Position numbers and translations under genes: made by a program. Below are positions 27,158-36,294 of a stretch of DNA of 64,000 nt, in pieces (the stretch's first letter is position 1; every line of letters starts with the position of its first letter). This DNA is from UBA4742 sp037138595 (GTDB taxonomy: Bacteria; Actinomycetota; Acidimicrobiia; Acidimicrobiales; Acidimicrobilacustridaceae): contig JBAXIB010000001.1 of NCBI GenBank assembly GCA_037138595.1, forward strand, positions 107,346-171,345. The letters run 5' to 3'. The notes under the pieces are model-generated. The model had not been told where the DNA came from, did not search any database, and saw only the letters and a list, made by a program, of their open reading frames with translations.

Positions 27158-28062
27158 GCGGCGTGTTCGGCGATGCTGAGCAGCCAGATCGAGCGATACC
27201 TGATGGTCGACTGTACGAGTTCGTCACCAATCCCGACCTTGATGGACCAGTACTTGTCGTCGTGCTCGATGGTTGGATCGACGCTGGTCTCGGTGCCAGT
27301 GCCGCGCTGGAAACCATTACCGCAAACTCCGCGCTCGAGTTGCTCGCCTTTTTCGATTCCGACCGCCTTCTCGATCATCGCGCTCGCCGCCCCACGATGC
27401 ACATCGAAGATGGCATTCAGACCGGCTTGACCTGGCCGAGCATTGAGCTCAAGGCTGGTACCGATCTCGACGGAAACGACGTGGTTTTCCTAATCGGCGC
27501 TGAACCTGATCACCACTGGCGGGCATTCTCGGCATCAGTGATAGATCTCGCTATGGAACTTGATTGCCGCATGTGCATCGGGCTCGGCGCCTATCCGGCA
27601 CCTGTCCCCCACACTCGACCCACCCGGATCGTCGCCACGACCGCTTCGCGAGAACTCGCCGAGCGCGTCGGCATCATCCACGGCCACATCGACGTTCCAG
27701 CTGGAATCCAAGCGGCAATAGAGGAGCAAGCCGCGAAGCTGCTCATGCCGTCGGTGGGATTGTGGGCGCAAGTTCCCCACTACGCCTCGGCAATGCCTTA
27801 TCCCGCGGCCGGCGCCGCGCTGATCGAATCGCTGAACGACGTCGCCGGACTGAGATTCGGCACCGGTGGCCTCGTCGACGATGGCGTTGCCGCCCGATCA
27901 CGCCTCGACGGACTCATTGCCGACAGCGACGAACATCAACAACTTGTGCGCCAACTCGAAGAGCAAGTCGACGCGATCGCTGCTAACGACCCAAACCTTC
28001 CCTCGGGAGACGAGCTGGCCGCTGAACTTGAGCGGTTCTTACGCGATCAGGATGACCGGTAG
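27154..28062 (+). CDS. PAC2-family protein
   Basis: 302 aa, similar to the PAC2 proteasome-assembly-chaperone family widespread in actinobacteria. Recognisable parts are DLDGPVLVVVLDGWIDAG near the start (with the family GWxDAG), FLIGAEPDHHWRAF, and VPHYASAMPYPAAGAALI. The last 60 residues are acidic and helical, and could form a coiled coil. The role of bacterial PAC2 proteins is not settled, and no proteasome gene is in the window. It is translationally coupled to the kinase gene and ends 90 bases before the convergent binding-protein gene; I see no clear terminator in that gap. Confidence 0.85.
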   Translation: MSGVFGDAEQPDRAIPDGRLYEFVTNPDLDGPVLVVVLDGWIDAGLGASAALETITANSALELLAFFDSDRLLDHRARRPTMHIEDGIQTGLTWPSIELKAGTDLDGNDVVFLIGAEPDHHWRAFSASVIDLAMELDCRMCIGLGAYPAPVPHTRPTRIVATTASRELAERVGIIHGHIDVPAGIQAAIEEQAAKLLMPSVGLWAQVPHYASAMPYPAAGAALIESLNDVAGLRFGTGGLVDDGVAARSRLDGLIADSDEHQQLVRQLEEQVDAIAANDPNLPSGDELAAELERFLRDQDDR

Positions 28063-28152
28063 CCACCAACGACAGGCAGCACCGAGTGCCGCCTCCGATA
28101 CTACGAGGGCGCCGGCCATCCTGCATGAGTTCGTCACGTTGGCGGCATTTGC

Positions 28153-29862
28153 CTAGTGGCAACCGGTCGGACATGGCGGATAGTTGGGAACCTGTTCGCT
28201 CGCGGGGGCCGGATTGTAAATCGTGACCGCGCCGGTCGGGTCGAACGCTTTACTAGGTTCAGTTGGCCATTCACCAGGTAGATACCGAGTCCCGCCGTTG
28301 ACGTACTCCCACAAGCCCACACCCGGGCGTTCAATCTCATCTTGGCCAGCAACCGTCGGGTTCCACCAAACCTCGGTACCATCGTCAACGCCGACGTAAT
28401 CGGGCTGCGGCCAATAGCCCTTATTGCCATAGGAGAGCGACGGCGCCGTAATCGCGTGTGTGGTCGGCGACGCGGCGAACAGCGCATCTTTGAAGTTTTG
28501 CGCCGTCACATTCGGGCCCATCCCCTGTAATACGGGGAAGAGCAACCCAGGATTAATGACTGACGTAGCCGCCGCTTGCTTCGAAGCGGCCTCGCTCCCG
28601 AAGAACCAGCGATAGAGGAACTTGGTGCCCGAGGTGTTTGGATCGGTCCGGGCGGCGCCGAAACTCACCCCGAAGGCATGTGCCCACTGCTTCTGGTCAT
28701 ACGTACGAGAAAATGCTGCGGTGTCGACCAGCACTGAACCAGTGACGATCCACTCGGGGAAGTATTCCTGCGTCGTCGCCGCGAGCGTGAGCGGTTGAGG
28801 GGCAATTGGATCACCGGAAAACAACACTGAGGTCACGCCAGCAGATTTCAACTTCGCAATGACGCCCGACGAATCGGTTTGGAGATCGACCGGAGATTTG
28901 TAGGCCACCCTTGCTGCAAGGGTCACGCCATTGTCTTTGAGATTTTGCTCGAAGACGTCCATCGCTTTCTCGCTATCAGCGCCAGTCGAGATGTACACCA
29001 TGCCGAATGACCGCTTTTGGTTCTGCAATGTCGGGTCACCTGCATGACTTGCGTTTGCACCATTCAACTGCTTGCTGAGGTATTCAACGACATGTTCTTG
29101 TGCTTGCACGGGCAAGATGGTCAGTCCCCACAAATATGGCGATGCCTTGTCAAAGTAGTCATAGGTCGCGCCGGGGCCACAAGAGATACAAAGCACCTTG
29201 CGCGCAGCCAGTTCGTCGCCGAACGACGTCGCAAGAATGGGACCGCCGAATACGGCAAATGGCTTGATGTCTTCAGCGATGGTGTTTGCATCGGCACGAG
29301 CTGCGACCTCATCAGTTGAAGCGCCCGTCGCGACAAACGGGACGAGCTCAACTTTTCGGCCATAGGTCTCATAGAAGTAGTTGTAGAACTCCATCCACTT
29401 CTTCATGGTGTCGGCAACTTGGGCGTTGGTGTCTTCGACCTTGACCGCCGAGGTGATGTAATTCAAAACCGGGTCAGACTCTTGAGCTTGATAGAAGACA
29501 ACCTTGATACTCGTAGCCGTTACACCCGTTGCCGTCGTTCCGCCATTGTCCCCAGAAAAGGGTGCGTAACATTGGCCGGCGAAGTAGCTCGGGTACATCA
29601 ATCGGCCGGTTTCCGTGTTGCAGCGGGGTCCCCAGTTGATCGAGCCCGTAGTGCCGGCTGCTTGCGCGTCAGCCCATGAGACTGCGCCCGCACGAGTATT
29701 CGTGGCGACCGTGGTCGCCGTTGACGATGAGCCGCTGTCACTCTTACCGCCCTTCACGACGACGATTGCCGCGATGATGGCAACGACGGCCACGAGGGCG
29801 ATGATCGGCCCAAATCGGCGCATTGCTCCTGATTTAGCGGGCGGGGACGAGCTGGCTTCCAT
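28153..29862 (-). CDS. ABC transporter substrate-binding protein, Liv type
   Basis: Extracytoplasmic binding protein of the type 1 periplasmic-binding fold (Peripla_BP_6 group), 569 aa, longer than the usual 380-420. One N-terminal helix (FGPIIALVAVVAIIAAIVVV) anchors or exports it; there is no lipobox cysteine. After a Ser/Thr linker come TSIKVVFYQAQE and the binding lobes with GGPILATSFGDELAA and SFGMVYISTGADSEK. ATG 29862 was chosen because GGAGG lies seven bases upstream; longer readings to 29892 ignore it. It is the last gene of the livHM, MFS-livFG, binding-protein operon, 77 bases downstream of the fusion gene. The substrate is probably an amino acid, amide or small organic acid. Confidence 0.88.
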   Translation of the reverse strand: MEASSSPPAKSGAMRRFGPIIALVAVVAIIAAIVVVKGGKSDSGSSSTATTVATNTRAGAVSWADAQAAGTTGSINWGPRCNTETGRLMYPSYFAGQCYAPFSGDNGGTTATGVTATSIKVVFYQAQESDPVLNYITSAVKVEDTNAQVADTMKKWMEFYNYFYETYGRKVELVPFVATGASTDEVAARADANTIAEDIKPFAVFGGPILATSFGDELAARKVLCISCGPGATYDYFDKASPYLWGLTILPVQAQEHVVEYLSKQLNGANASHAGDPTLQNQKRSFGMVYISTGADSEKAMDVFEQNLKDNGVTLAARVAYKSPVDLQTDSSGVIAKLKSAGVTSVLFSGDPIAPQPLTLAATTQEYFPEWIVTGSVLVDTAAFSRTYDQKQWAHAFGVSFGAARTDPNTSGTKFLYRWFFGSEAASKQAAATSVINPGLLFPVLQGMGPNVTAQNFKDALFAASPTTHAITAPSLSYGNKGYWPQPDYVGVDDGTEVWWNPTVAGQDEIERPGVGLWEYVNGGTRYLPGEWPTEPSKAFDPTGAVTIYNPAPASEQVPNYPPCPTGCH

Positions 29863-29939
29863 AGTCATTCCTCCGTTGGTGACATCTGGCACACATAGTA
29901 CCGACGCCGTCTCATCGGCGCCGAAAAAGTGGCACTAGC

Positions 29940-32900
29940 TCAGCGAGCCCCTGATCTGGCGATCACTGCTTCGGTATCGCCAAGGTACGAAGCGATGACT
30001 ACCGGGTGGTGAAGCACAACGTCAGGTTCGCCCGAAGTAATGACCCGGCCTTGATCAAGGGCGATGAGGCGATCGGAAACTTCGGTGATCAATGGCATGT
30101 CATGTTCGATGACCACCATTCCAGAACCAAGAGTGTCACGAATACGCAACAACAATGGTGCCAGTGCCTCAGATTCGCGCTGGGCGATGCCACTCGATGG
30201 CTCGTCAAGCAGCACGACCGATGGTCGATGGGCAACTACACACGCTAGGTCGACGACCCGTCGCGATCCGGTCGACAGTTCGCGCACAAACTTGGTACGG
30301 AACGCTTCGAGTCCTAGAAGTCCAATGAGCTCATCAACGCGCCGGGCCACTTGGCGTTCCGAATCAAACGATGCCGGCATGTGCAAAGCCGAATTAATTG
30401 GATCTTTCACATCCACCCAACGATCCAGTGAAACTGCGATTGTCTCCTCGACAGTAAGCGCCGGGAATAGGCGAGCATCTTGGAACGAACGACCGAGACC
30501 GAGACGCGCGCGCCTGTCAGATCCGGCTCGAGTCACCTCATCGCGACCGATCCAAACTCGACCGGAATCGCTTCGGGTGAACCCTGAGATAATGTCGAAA
30601 ATGGTGGTTTTTCCCGCTCCATTAGGACCAATAATGCCGACAACTTCGCCGGGCTCCACCGTCAACGACACGCCACCCACGGCTTGGATGCCGCCAAACC
30701 GAACTGCGACATCCTCAACCGTGAGCACCGGCCCCGTCGGAGTGACTGGCGTAGTCGGAGAAGCGACATCGTTTTGTTCGGACCGATCTCTAACTCGGCC
30801 GATCTCGCTGCGCTTCTCAAGCTCACGATCGCCGATATCAGACTGATGAACACCAACCTCGGCATCAACTGCCGCAGCTCCTTCGAGGAAGACCGAACGC
30901 AAAATATCGGGTCGCGCCAGAAGTTCCGCGGTCGGACCATGGAACTTGATCTCACCTTTTTCCATAAAGAACGCCGTCTCGGCAATCGTCAAGGCGAGAT
31001 TGACTGACTGCTCAACCACGATCACCGTGGTGCCTTGGGCGCGGATCGCCTCAACGATTGGCAGAAGCTGCTCAACGATCACCGGTGCAAGGCCAAGGCT
31101 GAGTTCATCAATGAGTAGCAGCCGTGGCCGCGCCAAAAATGCCATACCTAAGGCGAGCATCTGTTGCTGTCCACCCGACAAATTCGCGGCCGGCTCTCCT
31201 AATCGGGAACGCAATACAGGAAACAGCTCAAGTACTTCTTCGGTGCGTTCAGCGACTCGTTCGGTCTTCCGTCGATCGAGCCAACCTGCCACCCGAAGGT
31301 TTTCTGCCACCGACAAACTCGGGAACACGCCTTGGCCACCCGGAACCGATGTGATGCCGTGTGCTGCGACTTCATTAGGTGGCGCATGAGTGATGTCTCG
31401 GCCGTCAAAAATTACGGCACCCTTATCGGCCTCGACCACTCCGCAAATTGCTTTGAGGAGGGTCGACTTGCCTGCCCCGTTGGTCCCAAGGAGCGCAACA
31501 ATCTCGCCTTCGTCAATCTCAAAATCGACATCAAAAAGGACCTGAACGTTGCCGTAGAAAACTTGCAAACCTCGGACTAACAAAAGTTTCACTCGGCCTT
31601 GCCTACGTTCGTAGAGCACTTCGGAACGCGCCGCGGCCATTGTCCAAACTTGCTTGATGTCGCGATCAATAACTCGACCCGCAGACGCAATAACCAACCC
31701 GCCGATCAAAAACACGGGAGTCATCACCAGCATCCCGATTTCGATACTGATCGAATCGGCAATCGCACCAACGACCGGAAGGATAAGCAAACCGGGGATT
31801 ACCCAAATCGCGCCCATAGAGAACCCGAGCGATCGAGCGCGGGCTGGAATCGCCAGCGCCAATGCGGCGAAGACCCCCGGACCAACAATGGCGAGCGATG
31901 CTGAGATTCCCATGTTCGCGAGAACTCCAACCCAGAGGTACGGCGAAAGCGCGAAGATCGCCGCCATCACTGCCGTTATGCACGAAGTCAAAGCGATAAA
32001 TCGGATAAGCAAACCAGGGTCACGCATCACCAACTTGGTTCCAATGCGAGCACCGATGACGAGGCCAAAGATTTGGGCTGGTTCAGCCGCCGAGGCCACC
32101 CACCCACGTTGCACTGAATCAAGCCCGAACTTTTGCTCGTACAACAACGCGGCTAGTGACGAAAACCCGATTAGTGCTGCGGCAAGAAAGGGCATTGCGT
32201 AGAAGATCCGCCGAAGGCTTTCGATCTTCCAAACCATTCGCCATCCTTCAGCAAATGACGGCGGCGGTTCCTCGGTGAGCAACGCATCGGTAACACCCAT
32301 CGCTAAGCGTTCCTGCATGCCACGACTTGGTTCGGTCAACTTGAGACCAAGCAACACCAAGATAAACAACGGAATCGCAAATACGATGAACGGTGCCCGC
32401 CAACCCAACCATGCCGCGAGCAGTCCCGCACAAATCGGTCCGATTAGCGCACCCAGGGCATTAGCGCCGCGATGGAAAGAAAATACGCGTGTACGGGAAT
32501 TGATCGGGAACCAGTCTGCGATTAGCGAGTTGTGAGTCGGGCCGACGGTCGCTTGACCAACGCCGGAACCAGCGCGCATCAGTGTCAGCATCCAAATCGA
32601 AACCGCCAAACCCGTTCCTACCGAGAATGCGGCAAACACCGCTGCGCCGATCAACATCAACCGCGTCCGCCGGTAGCGGTCCGCCAATTGCGCGATTGGC
32701 ACTTGCAGTGACAGCCCGAGCAGCGCAGCCACCGCCACGAGCGAAAGAATCCCTTGATTCGACATGTTGAACGCATCGCGAATATTCGGAAGCAAAAGGC
32801 CAAATGCCGTGCGGTCCATCTCATCGACCATGCTCAGCCCAAACAAGATCATCAGGCCATAGACCGGCCCTCCGCCAGCGAGATCAGTGAGCCATGCACC

Positions 32901-32978
32901 GGGATGCCGCAACGCGCCGCGAAGGCGCAGATGCCAGGGCCCCATGTCGCCAGGGTTGAGCGACGGCATCGGGATCAT
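29940..32978 (-). CDS. triple fusion: MFS transporter, LivF-type and LivG-type ABC ATPases
   Basis: One uninterrupted frame of 1012 aa. Residues about 35-445 are a complete MFS domain with motif A-like QLADRYRRTRLM and about 12 helices. Residues about 463-690 are a LivF-type ATPase: Walker A GTNGAGKST (near 496), signature LSGGQQQM, Walker B RLLLIDELSLGLAP. After an acidic linker (690-745), residues about 748-1000 are a LivG-type ATPase: Walker A GPNGAGKTT (near 780), FQDARLFPALTV, an altered signature LSTGSRR, Walker B VVLLDEPSSG, H-loop VIEHDMP. The ATG overlaps the livHM stop (ATGA). The ATPases should power the LivHM permease; why an MFS carrier is attached is unknown. Not a frameshift artefact within the given sequence. 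Confidence 0.9.
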   Translation of the reverse strand: MIPMPSLNPGDMGPWHLRLRGALRHPGAWLTDLAGGGPVYGLMILFGLSMVDEMDRTAFGLLLPNIRDAFNMSNQGILSLVAVAALLGLSLQVPIAQLADRYRRTRLMLIGAAVFAAFSVGTGLAVSIWMLTLMRAGSGVGQATVGPTHNSLIADWFPINSRTRVFSFHRGANALGALIGPICAGLLAAWLGWRAPFIVFAIPLFILVLLGLKLTEPSRGMQERLAMGVTDALLTEEPPPSFAEGWRMVWKIESLRRIFYAMPFLAAALIGFSSLAALLYEQKFGLDSVQRGWVASAAEPAQIFGLVIGARIGTKLVMRDPGLLIRFIALTSCITAVMAAIFALSPYLWVGVLANMGISASLAIVGPGVFAALALAIPARARSLGFSMGAIWVIPGLLILPVVGAIADSISIEIGMLVMTPVFLIGGLVIASAGRVIDRDIKQVWTMAAARSEVLYERRQGRVKLLLVRGLQVFYGNVQVLFDVDFEIDEGEIVALLGTNGAGKSTLLKAICGVVEADKGAVIFDGRDITHAPPNEVAAHGITSVPGGQGVFPSLSVAENLRVAGWLDRRKTERVAERTEEVLELFPVLRSRLGEPAANLSGGQQQMLALGMAFLARPRLLLIDELSLGLAPVIVEQLLPIVEAIRAQGTTVIVVEQSVNLALTIAETAFFMEKGEIKFHGPTAELLARPDILRSVFLEGAAAVDAEVGVHQSDIGDRELEKRSEIGRVRDRSEQNDVASPTTPVTPTGPVLTVEDVAVRFGGIQAVGGVSLTVEPGEVVGIIGPNGAGKTTIFDIISGFTRSDSGRVWIGRDEVTRAGSDRRARLGLGRSFQDARLFPALTVEETIAVSLDRWVDVKDPINSALHMPASFDSERQVARRVDELIGLLGLEAFRTKFVRELSTGSRRVVDLACVVAHRPSVVLLDEPSSGIAQRESEALAPLLLRIRDTLGSGMVVIEHDMPLITEVSDRLIALDQGRVITSGEPDVVLHHPVVIASYLGDTEAVIARSGAR

Positions 32979-35113
32979 TGCGTCACCGTCGACGGTGATT
33001 GATCAAGACCACTAGTCGCGCTGCTCTCAATGGTGGCTTGTACGTGCTCGATCAGTTTGGGATCGGGGTCATCGCCGGGTGGGGCACTATCAGCCAACAG
33101 GCTCGGGACAACAATGTCTCGACGCTTTGCAACCCATCGCAATGCGCCGTCGCGGAGTCGGTACACCAAATCCCCCAGGCCGCCGGGCAACACCAACAGC
33201 ACCAGCAAAACACCAACTGAAGTGGCGAGCGATTGCCACTGGGGACCGGGCAAAAACCATTGGCCGCCTCGGAGGTAAAACGCACCGAGTGCCGCACCAA
33301 TCATCGACCCTAAGCCGCCAACTACTGCGGAGGTGAATACCACGAGACTTTCTCCAGGGCCGTAGACATTCTCGGTAAATGCCTGGAGGAGATGCACGAG
33401 TAGGCAACCAGCAAATGCGGCAAGAAATCCAGAGATTGCAAATGCCGTCAGCTTCGCACGCACCACATTGATCCCAAATGCTTGCGCGCCGCGCTCATTT
33501 TCCCGCAACGCAAGCAACACTCGGCCGGTCCGACTATGGCGTATCCCTTGCACCGCGAGCACCACAACTACCAAGCATCCCAAACACAAGTAGTAATAGG
33601 ACGCTTGTGCCGTCAGATCAAAAACTCCAAACAATTTCGGACGTGAGACCCGACCATCAGGGATCCAACGAAAGTATTGGCGGTTGAGTAAGAAACTCGT
33701 TGTAGCCATCGCGAACGCGAGAGTGGTCACCGCGAGGAACAAACCGCGCAATCGAAGCGCCGGCAGCCCAACCACCACGGCTACGACTGCACCGACCAAT
33801 CCCGCGCCAAATAACGCAATCCCCAAGTCAAGGTGCCAAGTCTGAGTCATGTACGCGCCAGTAGCGGCACCAAACGCCACGAAAGACATCTGCCCTAACG
33901 ACACTTGCCCCGCCCATCCGGTGAGCACCCCAACCGACATCGTGATGATCACAAAAATCACCACCGCACTTGCCTTGACCAAGTTCCCAGTGCTGCCAGC
34001 AAGAAACTGCGGAACCGCAAGCAGCAATGCACCAACGACGAATGCGCCAGCCCACCGCACGATCCGAACCTCGGGCAATGTGCGCAGTTCGCGTGGGAGC
34101 GGCCGAACTTCGTCAGCCGCCTGCCAACTCGAAGCCGAGTCAGTCTCGACCCGGGTCGCACCAATCTTGCGAGCCAGCAGCGAGACAACTACTACGACAG
34201 CCAAAATCGGATCGATGAGACCCGGATCGGTTTCGTTCCAACGGATCCCTTGTTCCAAGATGCCTAACGCAATCGCCGCTAAGGCGATCGTCGGCAGGTC
34301 TGTCAGTTTGCCCATCGTGAGCGCGGCGAGTGCCGTGAGCAGCACGGTGAAACCAAACGAGGGTAAAACCGGAAGACCAAGTATCCCGGCCTGCAGAAAC
34401 ACGCCAACGAAAGACAATGTGGCAGCAACGGCCCACACCACAGTTTGAAGCCGCTTTACTGGCACGCCGAGGAGACTGGCGCGATCAGCCCGTTCCGCGC
34501 TCGCCCGAATCGCGATCCCGATGTTGGTGGATCGCAGCATCACCGCAACCGCAATCAGCGCAATCGGCGCCACAATCAGCGCGACCAAATGGTCCGAACT
34601 GAACACAATTGGTTGAATCTCAAATCGAAACGACAGCGGGAAGTGAACCGCCGTCGAAGTTGGACGTTCTCCCCAAAGTGAGGGAATAAAAATCGCGCCG
34701 ACGGCTAGAAGTTGCGACAGGCCAATCGTCGCAACCGTGAGGATCAATCGCGGTGCACGAAAGAATCGGCGGATGATGGCAAGCTCGACCACGCTTCCCA
34801 AAACAATTGCAGCCACAAGGCCGAGGCTGACCGCAAGAAAGTAATTCAGGCCGCCATAAATCACGAGTGAAACAGTCAGGACTGTGGGAGCGACTCCGAG
34901 TTCGCTTTGTGCGAAGTTCAAAATCCGATTGGCTCGGTAAATCAGGCCCATTCCCACGGCAACTAACGCACCGAGAAGACCCAAGATCAAACCCTGGAAC
35001 GCAACTCCTGCTGGCTGCGGGAAAAAGATGAGTTGCAGCGCGATCACCGCAGCGGCCGGACCGACCATGCTCACACTCATTCGTGCGCGTGGCGACTCAA
35101 GTGCTGCGACCAA
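32975..35113 (-). CDS. fused LivH-LivM permease of a branched-chain amino acid type ABC importer
   Basis: 712 aa membrane protein. The first half (about 1-330) is LivH-like, with GMGLIYRANRILNFAQSELG as its coupling signature. The second half (about 355-690) is LivM-like, with VGVLTGWAGQVSLGQMSFVAFGA (here quoted as GWAGQVSLGQMSF) and the coupling region ENERGAQAFGINVVRAK. So one chain supplies both permease halves that normally come as two proteins. TTG 35113 has GGGGGA six bases upstream; ATG 35080 or 35068 are alternatives. Its stop overlaps the start of the MFS-LivF-LivG gene. First gene of the operon; divergent from the oxidoreductase gene. Confidence 0.9.
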   Translation of the reverse strand: MVAALESPRARMSVSMVGPAAAVIALQLIFFPQPAGVAFQGLILGLLGALVAVGMGLIYRANRILNFAQSELGVAPTVLTVSLVIYGGLNYFLAVSLGLVAAIVLGSVVELAIIRRFFRAPRLILTVATIGLSQLLAVGAIFIPSLWGERPTSTAVHFPLSFRFEIQPIVFSSDHLVALIVAPIALIAVAVMLRSTNIGIAIRASAERADRASLLGVPVKRLQTVVWAVAATLSFVGVFLQAGILGLPVLPSFGFTVLLTALAALTMGKLTDLPTIALAAIALGILEQGIRWNETDPGLIDPILAVVVVVSLLARKIGATRVETDSASSWQAADEVRPLPRELRTLPEVRIVRWAGAFVVGALLLAVPQFLAGSTGNLVKASAVVIFVIITMSVGVLTGWAGQVSLGQMSFVAFGAATGAYMTQTWHLDLGIALFGAGLVGAVVAVVVGLPALRLRGLFLAVTTLAFAMATTSFLLNRQYFRWIPDGRVSRPKLFGVFDLTAQASYYYLCLGCLVVVVLAVQGIRHSRTGRVLLALRENERGAQAFGINVVRAKLTAFAISGFLAAFAGCLLVHLLQAFTENVYGPGESLVVFTSAVVGGLGSMIGAALGAFYLRGGQWFLPGPQWQSLATSVGVLLVLLVLPGGLGDLVYRLRDGALRWVAKRRDIVVPSLLADSAPPGDDPDPKLIEHVQATIESSATSGLDQSPSTVTQ

Positions 35114-35273
35114 CCAGAATCCCCCGTCTGTTCCAGTCCGGTCTCTCGACCGGATACCTTACGGAATCAACTACCAGCACTTTGGCGCTGGCCTGTTTGC
35201 TGACAGTAGTGCGTTGCAGCGTTTCATGAGCGCCCAATGGCCCGGGACAAGAATCGATGATGAGGAGTCAGCT

Positions 35274-36290
35274 ATGAAGGTAGACGGAGGTATCGGCATA
35301 GGACTTGGCCTTGCAGAAACGGCGACGGCCGCGAGCGAGTCCGAAGCAGCGGGCTACGACGGACTTTGGTCGGTTGAAACATCCCATGATCCGTTCTTTC
35401 CATTAGTGACCGCTGCCGAACATACCGACCATATTGAGCTCGGCACAGGGATCGCCGTTGCATTTGCTCGCAACCCAATGAACTTGGCATCTATCGCCTA
35501 TGACTTGCACTCGTTGTCTCAAGGTCGCTTCATCTTGGGCCTCGGGTCACAGATCAAACCGCATATCACCAAACGCTTCAGTATGGAATGGTCACACCCC
35601 GCACCGCGCATGCGCGAAATGATCCTGGCGATTCGCGCAATTTGGGACTGCTGGAACAACGGCACTGCACTGGACTTTCGCGGCGAGTTTTATTCCCACA
35701 CCCTGATGACGCCTTTTTTCAACCCCGGACCAAACCCTTTCGGAACTCCAAAGATTTTCCTCGCCGGTGTAGGCCAACTCATGACCGAAGTCGCCGGCGA
35801 AACGTGCGACGGATTTTTGTGTCATGCATTCACTACCGAGCAATACCTCCGTGAAGTGACCTTGCCGTCGCTCCAAAAGGGACTTGATCGATCGGGTCGC
35901 ACCCTTGCCGACATTGAGATTTCCGGTCCAGCATTCGTCGCAACCGGAACCAACGACCAAGAAATCGAAGCCGCAATACAAGGAATTCGACAACAAATTG
36001 CGTTCTACGGATCAACACCGGCATATCGCGGCGTGCTTGAACTCCATGGCTGGGGCGACTTGCAGGCTGAGCTTAATTCGTTGTCCAAGCAGGGCGAGTG
36101 GACCACCATGGGCACCTTGATCGACGATGACATGCTCGATGCGTTCGCAATTGTTGCGTCGCCAGAGGATCTCGGAGCCAAGCTCCATAGTCGCTATGGA
36201 GACATCGTCGATCGAATAAGTTTTTACGCTCCCTACCGGAGCGATCCCGACCGATGGCAGGCAGTTATGTCATCGATCAAGGCTCCGTAG
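35274..36290 (+). CDS. F420-type LLM-class flavin/deazaflavin oxidoreductase (MSMEG_2256 family)
   Basis: Luciferase-like TIM-barrel oxidoreductase, 338 aa. The protein matches the TIGR03617-type pattern closely by memory: start MKVDGGIGIGLG, GYDGLWSVETSHDPFFPL, GTGIAVAFARNPMNLA, RFILGLGSQIKPHITKRFSM and the late FYAPYRSDPDRW. Members are predicted to use coenzyme F420; substrates are mostly unknown. The frame is open from 35028, but ATG 35274 has GAGGAG six bases upstream and begins the conserved region, so the 82 earlier codons are not used. It is divergent from the Liv operon, 160-190 bases apart, and its stop is 4 bases from the leuS stop. Confidence 0.9.
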   Translation: MKVDGGIGIGLGLAETATAASESEAAGYDGLWSVETSHDPFFPLVTAAEHTDHIELGTGIAVAFARNPMNLASIAYDLHSLSQGRFILGLGSQIKPHITKRFSMEWSHPAPRMREMILAIRAIWDCWNNGTALDFRGEFYSHTLMTPFFNPGPNPFGTPKIFLAGVGQLMTEVAGETCDGFLCHAFTTEQYLREVTLPSLQKGLDRSGRTLADIEISGPAFVATGTNDQEIEAAIQGIRQQIAFYGSTPAYRGVLELHGWGDLQAELNSLSKQGEWTTMGTLIDDDMLDAFAIVASPEDLGAKLHSRYGDIVDRISFYAPYRSDPDRWQAVMSSIKAP

Positions 36291-36294
36291 CTGC

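Noticed and set aside
30064..30846. 260-codon open frame opposite the LivG domain
   Set aside because: Ser/Arg-rich antisense frame with no ribosome site; the opposite strand codes for a complete ATPase domain.
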